DNA from: Lineus longissimus
Taxonomy: Eukaryota > Nemertea > Pilidiophora > Heteronemertea > Lineidae
Assembly (NCBI RefSeq): GCF_910592395.1
Contig: NC_088325.1
Location: 5,609,501 to 5,673,500, forward strand
Direction: 5' to 3'
DNA: 64,000 nucleotides
Position numbers and translations under genes: made by a program. Below are positions 11,379 through 22,787 of the stretch, piece by piece. Each line of letters begins with the position of its first letter. Positions within the stretch are counted from its first letter, which is position 1. The notes beneath the pieces are model-generated. The model was not told where the DNA came from and did no database searches. It saw nothing but the letters and a program-made list of their open reading frames with translations.

Positions 11379-11949
11379 CTGAAAAAGAAATCTGAAAATG
11401 ACTGGGTGACTAATTACTAAGGCCTCGTCACATTCTATGACTCGAGCCCTAGGCGACTGCTAAAGATTTGCGGCCGATCGGTTGGACACGTTCACGACCT
11501 GTCGAGGGCAGTCGTAAGCGTTTGTTCGACCCAGTCTTACAAAATTGAATTTGTTCAGTCTTTTCAGAGTCGTAGCTGGTCATGCAGTGCGAACACTCAT
11601 GCGACGTTATCCGATCGTCGGGTGATGTGACTGGGAAGGGATGCGACACGCCTACGATAGCCCATCAGGACTTTTCATTAAATCACATGATAACTGTTAT
11701 CATGGCAGACGTTTGGACTGATGATCGAACGTGAAGACCGTCTCATTCGATCAGCTTTGGGTGAAAATCCCTGTTGTTACACTGTATAGCCAAGGGATTA
11801 CTCAAACGGGGCAAAAATCAGTAACCCCATTGCAAGGGCTGCAAAATAGTTCCTTCCTCTTCCCACTATGTTTGTGCTGTATAGTGTGGACACTCTCGTT
11901 GGACCACGAAATAAGCGCAAAGTGTGCCATTAACTAACCATAGATCTAC

Positions 11950-12590
11950 AAAAACACTGATTTATCTACTTATTCAGGACAGTTTCATCAATATAAACCT
12001 ACTAAAATATGTGTTTAAGCTGTCATCAAGAAGTATCAACCAGCAAATCTACGTCGAGTGCCATATAACAGGAAATATTCGTGATTGAATCTGCCGGTGC
12101 TGTCGTCTCTGCTAGTGCATTGGTAACCATAGTGGACAGTGTCTTGCTGATCTGTCCGAATCCCAACACTGCTTACTTAATTTCATGCACTGCCTTGAAT
12201 GTCCGCTATGGTTACACTTGTACCGTCATAACAGTGATACAGGTAACCATAGCGGACAGTCTGCTTTCTTTTATTGCATTTTAAGACACTTTATAGAACT
12301 CTTTGAGCCGAGTGCTTGTTGTCATGTCTTCCTATTTTGGTTTATATGCTTCACACCATCACATGCAAAAATGTTTACAACTTAGGCAGATATGGGAGAA
12401 ATTAGTGCATTTTGTACCCTGAATTGGGCATATATCCACCAAATTACTGCTTTTTCTACTTATTCAAGACAGCTACATCAATATAAACCTACTCACAGAT
12501 GTCTTTAAGTTATGCTATAGAAATGTTGTCTAGCAAATCCACGTCGAATGCCAAAAACAGGAATTATTCGATATTGAATCAGCAGGAGTT
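11950..12590. repeat. Diverged direct repeat pair
   Basis: A unit of about 145 bases at 11950-12095 recurs at 12445-12590. Both contain TCTACTTATTC, ACATCAATATAAACCTACT or its variant, and AGCAAATCTACGTCGA-like words in the same order and orientation. The sequence between holds a hairpin built on GTCCGCTATGGTTAC (12200-12262). Non-coding. Confidence 0.6.
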
Positions 12591-12764
12591 CAAATTTATT
12601 GTTGTCGTCTGTAAAGGGGATTGAACGATTGGCAATTGGACTTTTCCAATATGAAACGTACTTTTTAACGAACGGCATATGTCTTTAATTAGTAGGTGAC
12701 TTTGAAAAAGAAAATTTGAGATATAATAAAACTGTGTGTAGGAACAAGGTGACAAACAATAACA

Positions 12765-12890
12765 ATATTGAAAAAAAGTTAACAAAAAGCAACTGCTGAG
12801 ATGTTCCCTTAATTCCAGACCTTGACCTTTATTGACTCTTGAGAAAACCCCAGCTCTGCGGACTGCCTGCACCATGCATTTTCTTTCTAC
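12765..12890. repeat. Solo terminal repeat related to the 15129-16042 element
   Basis: GAAAAAAAGTTAACAAAAAG, CCCTTAATTCCAGACCTTGA and ATGCATTTTCT follow the order of the right arm of the element at 15129-16042 in the same orientation, with more divergence. I found no partner arm nearby. Confidence 0.6.
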
Positions 12891-13139
12891 CCACCGCTTG
12901 CCCAACACCTTACTCAAGTAATAGTAACCATCTGGCTGCCAAGGGTCTTGATAATAAAGGACCCATACAATTATCTCCGTGATCCATCAGCAAAGTGTCT
13001 TGCCAAAGGACCACATCTTTATCACCTATCATTACATAACATAAACTCTCCCCTCTGGGAGTTCTGTTCCTACACATATATGGATAGACACACATATACA
13101 GTGATGATTGAGATGGTCCCCAGCACTTGGCACGTGGGA

Positions 13140-13470
13140 AGTACCTGGTTACATCATCCATCCAGCCAAAGATCTCTTTAACCTACAGAGGTTATTGACA
13201 AGCGCCAACTAGCAGAAAGTCAAGTGCCACCTAGCAGGTATCATGATACCTCTTCCATCCAGCCAAAGATCCCTTTAAATGATACAGCTGGATGACAAGC
13301 GCCACCTAGCAGGAAGTACCCTGTTACATCTTCCATCCAGCCAAAGATCCCTTTAACTGACAGAGCTGGATGACAAGCGCCACCTAGCGGGTACTGTTAC
13401 ATCATCCATCCAGCCAGGGAGCCCTTTAAATGATACAGCTGGATGACAAGCGCCACCTAGCAGGAAGACC
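13140..13470. repeat. Tandem repeat, about 85-bp unit, four copies
   Basis: Units contain CATCCATCCAGCCAAAGATC, CCCTTTAAATGATACAGCTG and GATGACAAGCGCCACCTAGC. Copies 2-4 are close to each other and the first is more diverged. Non-coding. Confidence 0.85.
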
Positions 13471-13479
13471 TAGTTCACA

Positions 13480-13531
13480 TTCCAGGTTTCCAGGTTTCCA
13501 ACTTTCCAGGTTTCCAGGTTTCCAACTTTCC
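13480..13531. repeat. Short tandem repeat of CCAGGTTTCCAACTTT
   Basis: CCAGGTTT and CCAACTTT units alternate across about 50 bases directly after the larger tandem array. Confidence 0.75.
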
Positions 13532-13664
13532 GGAAAGTACAGGCAACCCTATTCCAAGGTCGGCATGTTATGCCTCCCACGATGAAGGCTATACCCTGTT
13601 CATCGATACTTTTCAGTCGACTCGAGACAACAGACCAATTCGAATAATTTGTTTTGGCACTGAC

Positions 13665-13849
13665 CTGTCATGAGTTTCACCTTTAACAAAGAATCGCAGT
13701 CTCTCGGCATTGTCCAAAATCGGTTTAGGCCTTCTGACGTGTTCTGTGTGTGTGCATTTGATTCGTTTTGGCGCCGATTCGCCTTCTTCAGAAAGGTCTA
13801 TATACAAATGCGGATTGAACGATCTGTTCATGTCTTGTCTAAAAACCAC
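13665..13849 (-). CDS. Candidate 5' coding exon, unknown protein
   Basis: An ATG-initiated frame of 61 codons begins MVFRQDMNRSFNPHLYID and ends at a good donor (CAG/GTCAGT at 13664). It contains a basic cluster APKRIK that could be a nuclear signal and is rich in charged residues. I recognise no family. Downstream exons on this strand were not found, and its phase-2 end does not fit the phase-1 entry of the PAN exon at 11378, so it probably does not belong to that gene. A chance open frame remains possible. Confidence 0.3.
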
Positions 13850-15117
13850 AATCTTCGCTTATGACAGTAGCTCAAAATTCCAAAGAAGATGGACCGTAAA
13901 ATGTATAATTAGTTAATTATTTCAAAACAAACTACAAAATAAAAAAGACGAACATTCGCGACTTATAGCTGCATTGATTACAGCAGCTCAGGGCATAATG
14001 GGTTTCCGAAAAGTGGATCGCGCCATTTTTTTGGACCTTGCACAAAACGTACTTTTATAGCTGCCATAATTTATGATGAAATATTTTTTTGTGAACATCA
14101 CTTAAATTTTATACACGCAACGTACTGTATCATAATTTCCTAATAAACCTTGTCATTTGTAAATAATAGAGAGCTTAAAGGGTAACTCGTGTCAAATTTC
14201 ACCATATAATGTTTTAGCTGTTTTTGACAAATGACTACGTCACTTTCTCATAAATCGGTAAGGTTTTCGAATCGAAATGCATATTTTCTAGAAATTGATG
14301 GTTTAATCCCGCCCGGGCGGCTCGTTTCGATGCCGTTGAAATTGCGCAACGCCGACGACGTTTTCGTTGATGACGTCACAACATGAACATTTTCGCGGTC
14401 GCGGTGGTTTACATTCAGCGATTTTATAAAACATCTAATCAAAAATGGAAAATTTGAGCTTTACATTTGTGATCAACAATTAAAAACGGACGTATTTCCG
14501 CAAAGTTGTAAATCACATCATAGTATCACTTTAAGATTTTGATCCGATAATGAGAACGAGGTGGGATTTTTTTCACGGAGTGATGTCATCGATTAGTCAA
14601 ACTGACTGTTTTGTATTATTGTTTTTAGGCATACCAGTCATTCTAAACACACTTTTCATTTTATTTCTGACAACAGGTAATGCGGTATCTATCGTCAAAA
14701 TGCCACCTCGTTTTCGTTCTAGTTCTCGGATTGAAAATCTTAACCTCTCTAATATCGAGAGGAATTGGAGCCATTTGCTACAATCCCTTAACCGAGTATC
14801 GGCCTATAATAGAAGACTAGACTATGCATACGATATACATGTAATTTGGTTAAAAAGATCCAGTTGTGACTCAGTCTTCATTTAGACTTGAGCTGAACCC
14901 AATAAAATAACTAAATAGGGGATTACCTAATATGCAGTTCATTGACTGGAGTCAGTAATGGTATGCAACGTTATGCAGTGTTACCCAGATACCTCTTCCT
15001 CTGAGTGGAGATGACTGTACTGAACCCCCAATATTAGGTCGACTGGACCACCAAGGTGGGATATGTTCAAATCCCTGAGATGGGAAAATGAATGCAAATA
15101 TCCCATGTTCAAAGGTG
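13850..15117. other. Spacer without recognised genes
   Basis: A 111-codon frame at 14550-14885 (+) lacks family resemblance or codon structure that would support it. No clear repeat seen. Confidence 0.35.
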
Positions 15118-15128
15118 GGACCTCAGAT

Positions 15129-16042
15129 TGGCGGGCAGAAAATGCATGCTGCATACCGTCTGCAGACTGGGGTTTTTCTCATGAGTCAATAGAATCTAAG
15201 GTCTGGAATTAGGGGACCATATCAGCAGTTGCTTTCAGCCAACTTCTGTATCAAAATTAAGATCTGGAATTAGGGGACCATCTCAACAGTTGCCATGTGA
15301 TTTTCACACTAAAAAATAAGAGGCCATTTCAGGTATATGCCAAACGGTAGAACAAAGATTATCTAGGCCGTTGTGCAAATAGGCTTTGCGATACACCATG
15401 AGTTGGGGTGTAGGCCTAAATTCCTTTAACTGTGAACCAAGTGCATCCACTGGCACGCTACATGTATGTGTGACTCGCACGGATTTAGCACGTAGGGCCT
15501 ACATGATGCTAATCAGCTAGGATGTATCTTGTGACCAGGACTGTAGTAATAAACATTTGCCTGAAAACATTTTTTATTTGGCCTAACAACACCTGTTTAG
15601 ATTGTCAAAGAGGCCGGTATTTTCACTTAACATCAGAACTGTCAAGGTGGGTGTTTGATATACAATGGTTTTCTGTTCCCTGGGTTTCTTCATTCTGTTA
15701 TCTTTAATTATATTTACCCATGTCATTCAGCACTTTTTATCATTAAATGCTGCCTTTGAAACGAACCCAACCTTGCCGGCCAATCAACCAGGCGCACGAG
15801 GCACAACAGGCCGATACAATATACATGTTCTGTATTAAGTACGTCATCTGTCATGCACACCCAAAAAAATCTTCCTGCAAGATGATTCACAGGTAATTCA
15901 AATATAAGAAAACAAACTTTGAAAAAAAGTTGGCGCAAAGCAACTATTGATATGGTCCCCTAATTCCAAACCTTAGATTCTATTGACTCATGAGAAAACC
16001 CCCAGTCTGCAGACGGTATGCAGCATGCATTTTCTGCCCGCC
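15129..16042. mobile_element. Non-autonomous Mutator-like element with long terminal inverted repeats
   Basis: Terminal inverted repeats of about 115 bases lie at 15130-15245 and 15928-16042, beginning GGCGGGCAGAAAATGCATGC and continuing with TCTGCAGACTGGGG, CTCATGAGTCAATAGAATCT and GGAATTAGGGGACCATATCA. They differ at only a few positions. The element is flanked by an 11-base direct duplication GGACCTCAGAT (15118-15128 and 16043-16053). Long inverted repeats with 9-11-base target duplications are the hallmark of Mutator-like elements. No transposase is encoded; a second partial copy of the arm follows the left one at 15243-15300. Confidence 0.75.
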
Positions 16043-16149
16043 GGACCTCAGATACTGTGCAATCCATCTCACGAGCCTCAACTAATTAAGTGCTCCTCCC
16101 CTCGATCCAAATGAGAAATCCAGGACTTTAGTCTACGACTATCCTGCTA

Positions 16150-18125
16150 ACCATGTTGTGACCCACCAACAACTTGAACTTCAATGGGCTCGTTCTTGCC
16201 CTGGAGGCCCGAACCTCTTGCAAAATCCCTCCGGATAATGTTGGTCGTTGACCCTGAATCAACCAAGACATTCCCCTGCCTGATCCTACCATTCTCAGCC
16301 CTAAACAACACCCTTACTACAGGCAGAATACCATTTTTGTCAATAGCCGCTCTGACAGAACCTGAAAAAGGAGCAAACTGGACAATCGGAGGTGGAGAGT
16401 CAACATGTAGAATCACATGATGCCACCTAGTGCATCCAGCTTTCCCACATTTTCTCTTCGACCTGCAGTCTTTAGATCGATGACCCCTGACTAGACATGA
16501 AAAACACAGATTATGTGTCTTGACAAGATTGTGACGTTCTGAGACTGAATTACTGACAAATGTGGGGCACTCAGGCACCTTGTGCGGCTCAGAGCAGATG
16601 TAACACTTATACTTGACAGCCTTCGCAGCAAAGGAGCGACTACCGGTACCTTGCTTTTCATACTTACTACCAGCGCCACCCTTGTCAGTGGAGCGGAGAT
16701 CCCCAATGTCTGGGTCGCACTTTGCCCTGACTTTCTTGCGTAGGAAATCAGACAGATCGGTTATTGATGGCGCGCGTGTAGGGTCACGTTCGCAAATGTG
16801 GGCGGCTGGGTCCTGCCACTTGTCAATGAGGTAATCAGGGAGACGCTGGACGATGCGGCCTAGAGCTGCAACAGCGTTCACATCAGCGAAGTACTGCAGG
16901 CGCTGCAGACCTGCAATAACATTAATAACATCAATGCAGAAATCACGAAGTGCATCTCTAGAATTATCAATCTTTTCACCCTTTGCAATTCTATCAATAA
17001 AGGGACGAGCAACTACACTGCGGGCCCCCAAATTGGTCCTTAAGTTGTTTCAACGCGGTTGTATACATCACACCTGCACATCCTAAACCAGCTATCAAGC
17101 GTTCAGCATCACCAGAGAGATGCATTCTCAATTGCGCAAGACGGGCATCATCTTTGAGATGTGGTTTCTCATGAATGTGTAGTTTAAAACTATCGATAAA
17201 GTCTACATAATCGATCGCTTTACCGCTGAACGATTTTATCTTTAATGTAGGAATGTCTCTACCCGCCTCTATGCGATAGAGAGCAGACGCTATAGTCAAT
17301 TCACCACTGGCACCACCGGGCAATACTGTCTCTTGAAACTCCGCCAATTCATCGATCCACCGGTCGAAAGCGGGCTTTGGATCCAACGCGACTCCGGCAG
17401 ATAGTCGAACACCAGACCGAATCGAAGACGGGCTGGCAACCGGTACACCAATGGACGGTGTACTTGACAGCGACAATGGACCAGCAGCAGTCATCACTGG
17501 GGACAAGCCAGGCGGCGGACCAAAGCCAGGTGGCAACGTAGCAGGAGCAGCCGGCAGCGAAGCGGAAAACAGCCTAGGAGGGGCCGTCGTGGCAGCAGTA
17601 GCAGTAGTGCCGCTTGGCAGCGACACAGGAACCAGTCCAGCAGGGGGCGACGTGGTAACAGCAGTGACTGGCGGCAATGACACAGGAACCAGTCCAGCAG
17701 AGGGCGACGTGGTGACAGCAGCACCGGATGCAGGCCCACCAGTAGAAGCTGTGGGGGAAGGTGGCCGAGCTTTGGCCAGCTTCGATTGGTGGGCAGCGGC
17801 TTCATCAATAAAGTCGTAATACACCTCAATCAGTTCCGCCTCCCAATGAATAAATGCGTCAGCATCCGCCGAATCTTCCTCCACCAGCGAAATCATATCA
17901 GTATTGATGTCACATGCCTGTCTAAAGTCCGCTGCAAGAGCATCCAGTTCTCGCTCAAGTCTCAGAGGCGAAATCGTGTCCTTATCGATGTTCTCTTTAA
18001 GGCGGTTGATAGCCCTCGTGCAACGGGCACGCAGTCCTTTTCGTTTGTTCTTTAGTCTTCCATAGGCGCAATGTCGATCTTCACCAGTGCAGTAGCAGGA
18101 TTCAGAAAAGAATGCTGGAGACAGG
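16150..18125 (-). pseudogene. BEL/Pao retrotransposon gag-protease fragment
   Basis: Read on the minus strand: a helical N-terminal region (KRKGLRARCTRAINRLKENI near 18040), a Pro/Ala/Thr-rich linker with repeated GLVPVSLP (about 17450-17800), a capsid-like domain (DPKPAFDRWIDELAEFQETV, DIPTLKIKSFSGKAIDYVDF), then two zinc knuckles (CYICSEPHKVPEC, CFSCLVRGHRSKDC, about 16480-16610) and an aspartic protease start (VLVDSGSTTNIIRRDF, about 16225). This order is that of BEL/Pao elements. One frame break lies in the C run 17025-17029. The protease is cut off near 16150, and reverse transcriptase, integrase and LTRs are absent. Confidence 0.8.
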
Positions 18126-18764
18126 GGTGGAAGAACTCAACAAGTCGGGAGTAGATTTCTTATCTTTGTTAACACCATAACATGGGGTTTTCTGAAATAG
18201 TACAAACATGTGTCACAATCAGAAACAGTACATCATAACCATACTTGTAGTATAAAAATGTCCTCAAATTTGTCTTCCCTACAACATGGTCTTACACAGA
18301 GAACTAGGACCAACATCTTACTGTCACACAGATCATTGAAAAGAGTCCTAAATATTCTTACAAACTTAGTACATGACAGCATGATATTGGTACTGTAAAA
18401 TCGCTGGGAGACGTTGCTCCTGTTCACGGAGTGCATTCTCAATGCATAGATGTACGCATCGCACGAGGCGCGCACTCATTGAAACTTCTGGCGAAGCATT
18501 CAAGACATCGGACAATCAAACCTCGATTTGGATGTACACCTTTAACTTTTCTGGATGACAGTGGGCTAGGGGTTTCTATACATATCTTGCTTTTACCTGA
18601 ATCTTGAAAACTACCGATTCAAACCATCAAAATCCCACAAAAAAAAGAGGGGCGAAGTCCGCGAAGACCTTCCCTGACAAATCAAAATGGCTGAAGCGAA
18701 TGTGACGTCATTGCAACTCACGGACGCGGGGTCGTCTCAGCGCGCGCGCACCCTAACAGGGAGC

Positions 18765-18857
18765 CTATCCCATTGTTTCGACTTCGTTATCAGGAAGTCA
18801 AACAATGAGATTGCGTTCATGTTGGCGTTTTGGGAGATTGCGAAAGTTCCCTATTGA
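18765..18857. repeat. Palindromic MITE, copy 3
   Basis: GAGCCTATCCCATTGTTTCG followed by a return arm with CAATGAGATTGCGTTCATG and GGGAGATTGCGAAAGTTCCC places this in the family seen at 2503-2637 and 3120-3222. Confidence 0.5.
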
Positions 18858-18989
18858 TTCGTCTGCGTGTACGTGTAATATTGACATCTATCACATAGGA
18901 AGACAATTATCACATCTTAGTTAGACACACGCGCATAATTGGCAGGGGGTCTAGTAATTAACCGCTCTATTACGTCTACACCACAAGAA

Positions 18990-19600
18990 GGCGTTAAAAC
19001 GCCAGACCTGTCCTTACCCATGGAATGGTATACGGTAGAAAAGGTACAGGGAAAAAGGTACGGAAATAAAGGTACAGGAAATAAAAGGTACACTAAATGG
19101 CATAAATAGGTAAAGAAGTACTTTTTAAAAAAAAATATTATTTGAATTCTCTCTTTTTCCATTCATAACTTTAACTTTATTTGTTGCGTAGGCATTGCAT
19201 ATGCCTTAGAAATAGGTATATCAAATTTTCAGTATACCGTTATGGTTTTCAATAGTCAAAACACAGCTATCAAGATCATGATGATTGTAATGATTCTATG
19301 ACAATTCCCTCTGCAAAAGGGTTAACTGATAAATGTACCAAAGTTCAAGTTAATAGAAACCCAGTAGTTATGAAATGCGCCCCGCCAAAAGATGACAGAC
19401 ACTTCGCAGACACAAACAAATTGTGTACACTTTTTTACCTAGTTATGCCATTTTGTGTACCTATTTTTCCAGTACCTTTTTTCCAGTACCTTTATTTCCG
19501 GTACTTTTATTTCCTGTACTTTTATTTCCTGTACCTTTTTCCGTACTTTTTTTCCTGTACTTTTTTGTACCTTTTTTTCCTGTACACTAATACCTTTAGT
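18990..19600. repeat. Inverted arrays of a GTACCTTTTTTCC-type short unit
   Basis: Left side (about 19035-19092) carries GGTACAGGAAATAAA-type units; right side (about 19425-19590) carries nine or so units of GTACYTTTWTTTCC in the opposite orientation. The outer flanks share CCCATGGAAT. The whole behaves as a fold-back structure with tandemly expanded arms. Confidence 0.55.
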
Positions 19601-22600
19601 ACGGATTCCCATGGAATATGTGTGACTATCCATGAACATTGAACTAAAAATACACTCAAAATGGACAACGGTACACCATTAACGTGATCGTATTTACCAT
19701 AAACAACATTTCCTGTAGCAGACGATGTGTGGTTTAACATTACCGTCTCGTCAACCCATATTCCAATTAACAACATCCAAGATACGCATAAACCACATTG
19801 AGAATATTAACAATGAGGAAAGCGGGATAATTCTCTCACTTCTAGTAGGTAAATCTTGTGTGAACTACATTTTTAACTAGCATATTCGCATGTCCTGTCA
19901 AAGACCAAACTCTTACTTACAAAATTATCGGTTTTCCATCAAATCAACTCTGGTACACACTTTTAGTAAGTCAATGGCACATGTTTTATGGTAGATACTT
20001 TACTGCGAAGACGATAACTCAAGATTGGTGCCACGAGACAGATTTAGCTGAATATTGAATTTGTGAATATGTTCAGATTGGAAAAACCCATGCATATCTG
20101 TCAATGAAAATTCGAAACATTATACGTTGGTAATAATGCACTATAGCGGTCATTTTAGGAACAAGTCGTATTTCAAGCCGACTTTCACAGCTTGGAGTGT
20201 TTTCATGGTATCCCATTAGTGGACTTTTCATACATGAATGCTAGAGTATCTAGTATACAATTTCATTTGCGTTCTTATGAATATATTCGTGAAATGACAT
20301 CGAGGAAAATCGCTCCCTGATAAAGGCCTACACCATTTATCGGTGTTCGGTGATCAAGACAACCGATACGGACAGTGGGAGAGATATAATAGCTTCATTC
20401 GAAACCATCGCAAACTAAACATCGAAATGTCTAAGGCTTTATTGTTGCCTTATTATAACCGATGCCGCAAAAAGGAGGCACAGTCCATTGTACACGTTAA
20501 GTAGCTTGTGTTTTAGACCTTTTGGTTGATCGGCGATCCTGCTAAGCGACCCCCCTCCTCTCCGTTGCCATCGCAATGCAGACTATTATTGGATATGGTG
20601 ATCGTCTGGTTGCTATGTATAATCACCAATACACCCGTCTATCGATTTTCTAGACCCGACCGATTCTGTCGTGTTCGCAGAACGTTGGAGTCACTGTTGG
20701 GGGTGGATAGGGATAGTTGCTTTCTGCTAATTCTGTGTTTACGTGTATTCTTTCCTAGCGCAGTGTATTGTGAAATACGCCAGTCAATCGCATCTTATTG
20801 TGACGTTTCCTAAGATCAAAACTATCTTTTGCTTAGATTCAAGTGACGTCCTTGCCAAGCGGAAGACTCGCTGCTGATGAAGGATTAGGAGATTTCCCAG
20901 TTCTAGTTTTTCAATGTGTAGTTTGTCCGAATGCGGTTTGTTGAGACGTATATAGTAGATCTGTTCGTTTTTCGTTAGACCACATTCTCATGACGTGTTT
21001 TCTGACGTTTTTCACAAATTCTGCGACGTTTATGACACGTCATAGACTCGACTGCGTGTCTATACAACGCACGCTGAAGTCCCCGTTGGGAATAATTAGG
21101 GTATGTATTTTAAAGCTATAATTGAATCATGTAAAAATTGGTTTTTCATGGGGCGCAGCATATCGCCGTCTCTGACAACATCTCGTGACGTTTTCAACGC
21201 TTCTTGTGACGTTTTCGTTATTTTTAGTGTACTTCTATCTCTTTTCTGGATGGCTTTTTATTGCCTTGTAGATTATGTGATGTATGAATGTACGCACCAA
21301 CTACATGTACATTATATTCTGGCTTCTCCGAACATTTCATCGTTCACCACACCACAACGCGCATAATTCTTGGTGATGCTGATTGATCACATTTTACTAT
21401 TGCGATACTACGTGTATTCTGTAATGTACAGTACTTTATGAAGAACTATTCTTTGTGATTTCAACGCAATTAATGAGTGCTGAGGGATAGGTGAATATTG
21501 ATATACACTGTACCCAGATGATGTACCCTTTCATGGGCGTTGAAAGGACGTCTAGAGGGGAATTCGCGCTCATTTGAAAATGAACTTAGGAATTTCACGG
21601 CCGGATTAAAAAAACAACCTTTGAAGTAAGCGTCTATTCCACGCGTTGACAAATGGATATCAACGTTAACTGCCGCGAGATGTTACAAGTGTGATAACAC
21701 GCCCTGGAATGCATTCGTTCGGACATAATGATGAATCAGAATGAATGTTCTTAAACCTGATATGACATGCATTATGTCTACACACACATAGCATATTACA
21801 TGTATATGTCACATTATGTAATATATGAATTGTGTTATGAACAAGTATCAATTAATAGAAATACATCGCTTGATCTTGCATATAACTTGTTAACCATCTT
21901 ATAATTAGCTTTGTCCGACTTCTGTCACATGTGACGACGTATGGCCTTGAATATTCACGAAGTTGGAGGGAACCAGCCATCAGTGAGAGGTTCATCCTTT
22001 ATAGCTATGTATTTTGGACTCGGATTGGACAAATACTCTTTGGGGTGTATCCTGATATCAAACCAAATTGTAGTGGCATTTTAGAATAATTCAATTGGTG
22101 CTTCTAGGTGGCAGCATATAAGCAGGCGCGTCTTGCATTGGAAACTTGCGGAAATTTTCTGAAATCTTGGATTTCCACTTTTAGGCTAAATATACTAAAA
22201 ATCTAGGTGTGTGTGTGGGGGGGGGGGACCTATTTTACTCTCTGTTTCTGAGTAGCCTACCCAATGCAGAATAAATAATAAAATCTTAGATCCAAACTAA
22301 TATATCTTGTTCAAATGGCGTGATTTACGACTTTGTATGAAAAAAAACGTGTTAAAAGCTAATGGTGGTATCGCCTCACAATTCAGGGGCAACAGAGTTG
22401 CGCAGTGATAAGACATCTTTAGACTTTTGTAAAACCGGTAATCGAAATCAAGTAACGAAACACAGACCAGTTATTTGGGTGTACATCAAGTTAAGCAGAG
22501 GTGATTCCGCATGGTCCAGTTCCTCTACCGATGGAATGGGTGTGTGCACGTATTTCATTTCCGTTTCGTGTAATGATTTCCGATGTCGCATTTCTTATGT

Positions 22601-22787
22601 TACAGCAGCCATTTTCTTCTTATTCTCAATAGTAGTGAAGAGCATCATGATTCGCTATGTGTCCTGATACGTGGCATTTCTAAAACCTATCATTTTTATC
22701 GACATATTAATAACTTCAGCGACTTGCCGTTAAAGAAGTCACACTACATGTCTATCGGTTTTATTGTTCATTTCAGAAAGCACAGCG

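Larger units (their letters stand above)
18130..22775. other. Spacer between BEL/Pao fragment and transporter gene
   Basis: Apart from the repeats listed at 18765-18857 and 18990-19600 I see nothing coding. The open frames here are short, lack family resemblance and are not bounded by convincing splice sites. A 5' non-coding exon of the transporter gene may lie in the right part. Confidence 0.4.

Noticed and set aside
14550-14885. 111-codon plus-strand frame with hydrophobic start
   Set aside because: No family resemblance, no promoter or splice signals, and low-complexity AT-rich surroundings; I judged it chance.
17451-17819. Plus-strand frame rich in Gly, Ala and Asp
   Set aside because: It is the antisense shadow of the Pro/Ala-rich gag linker of the BEL/Pao fragment.
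22764-22787. In-frame ATG upstream of the transporter start
   Set aside because: A good acceptor (TTCATTTCAG) ends at 22776, so this ATG is intronic if that acceptor is used; the next ATG at 22788 is preferred.
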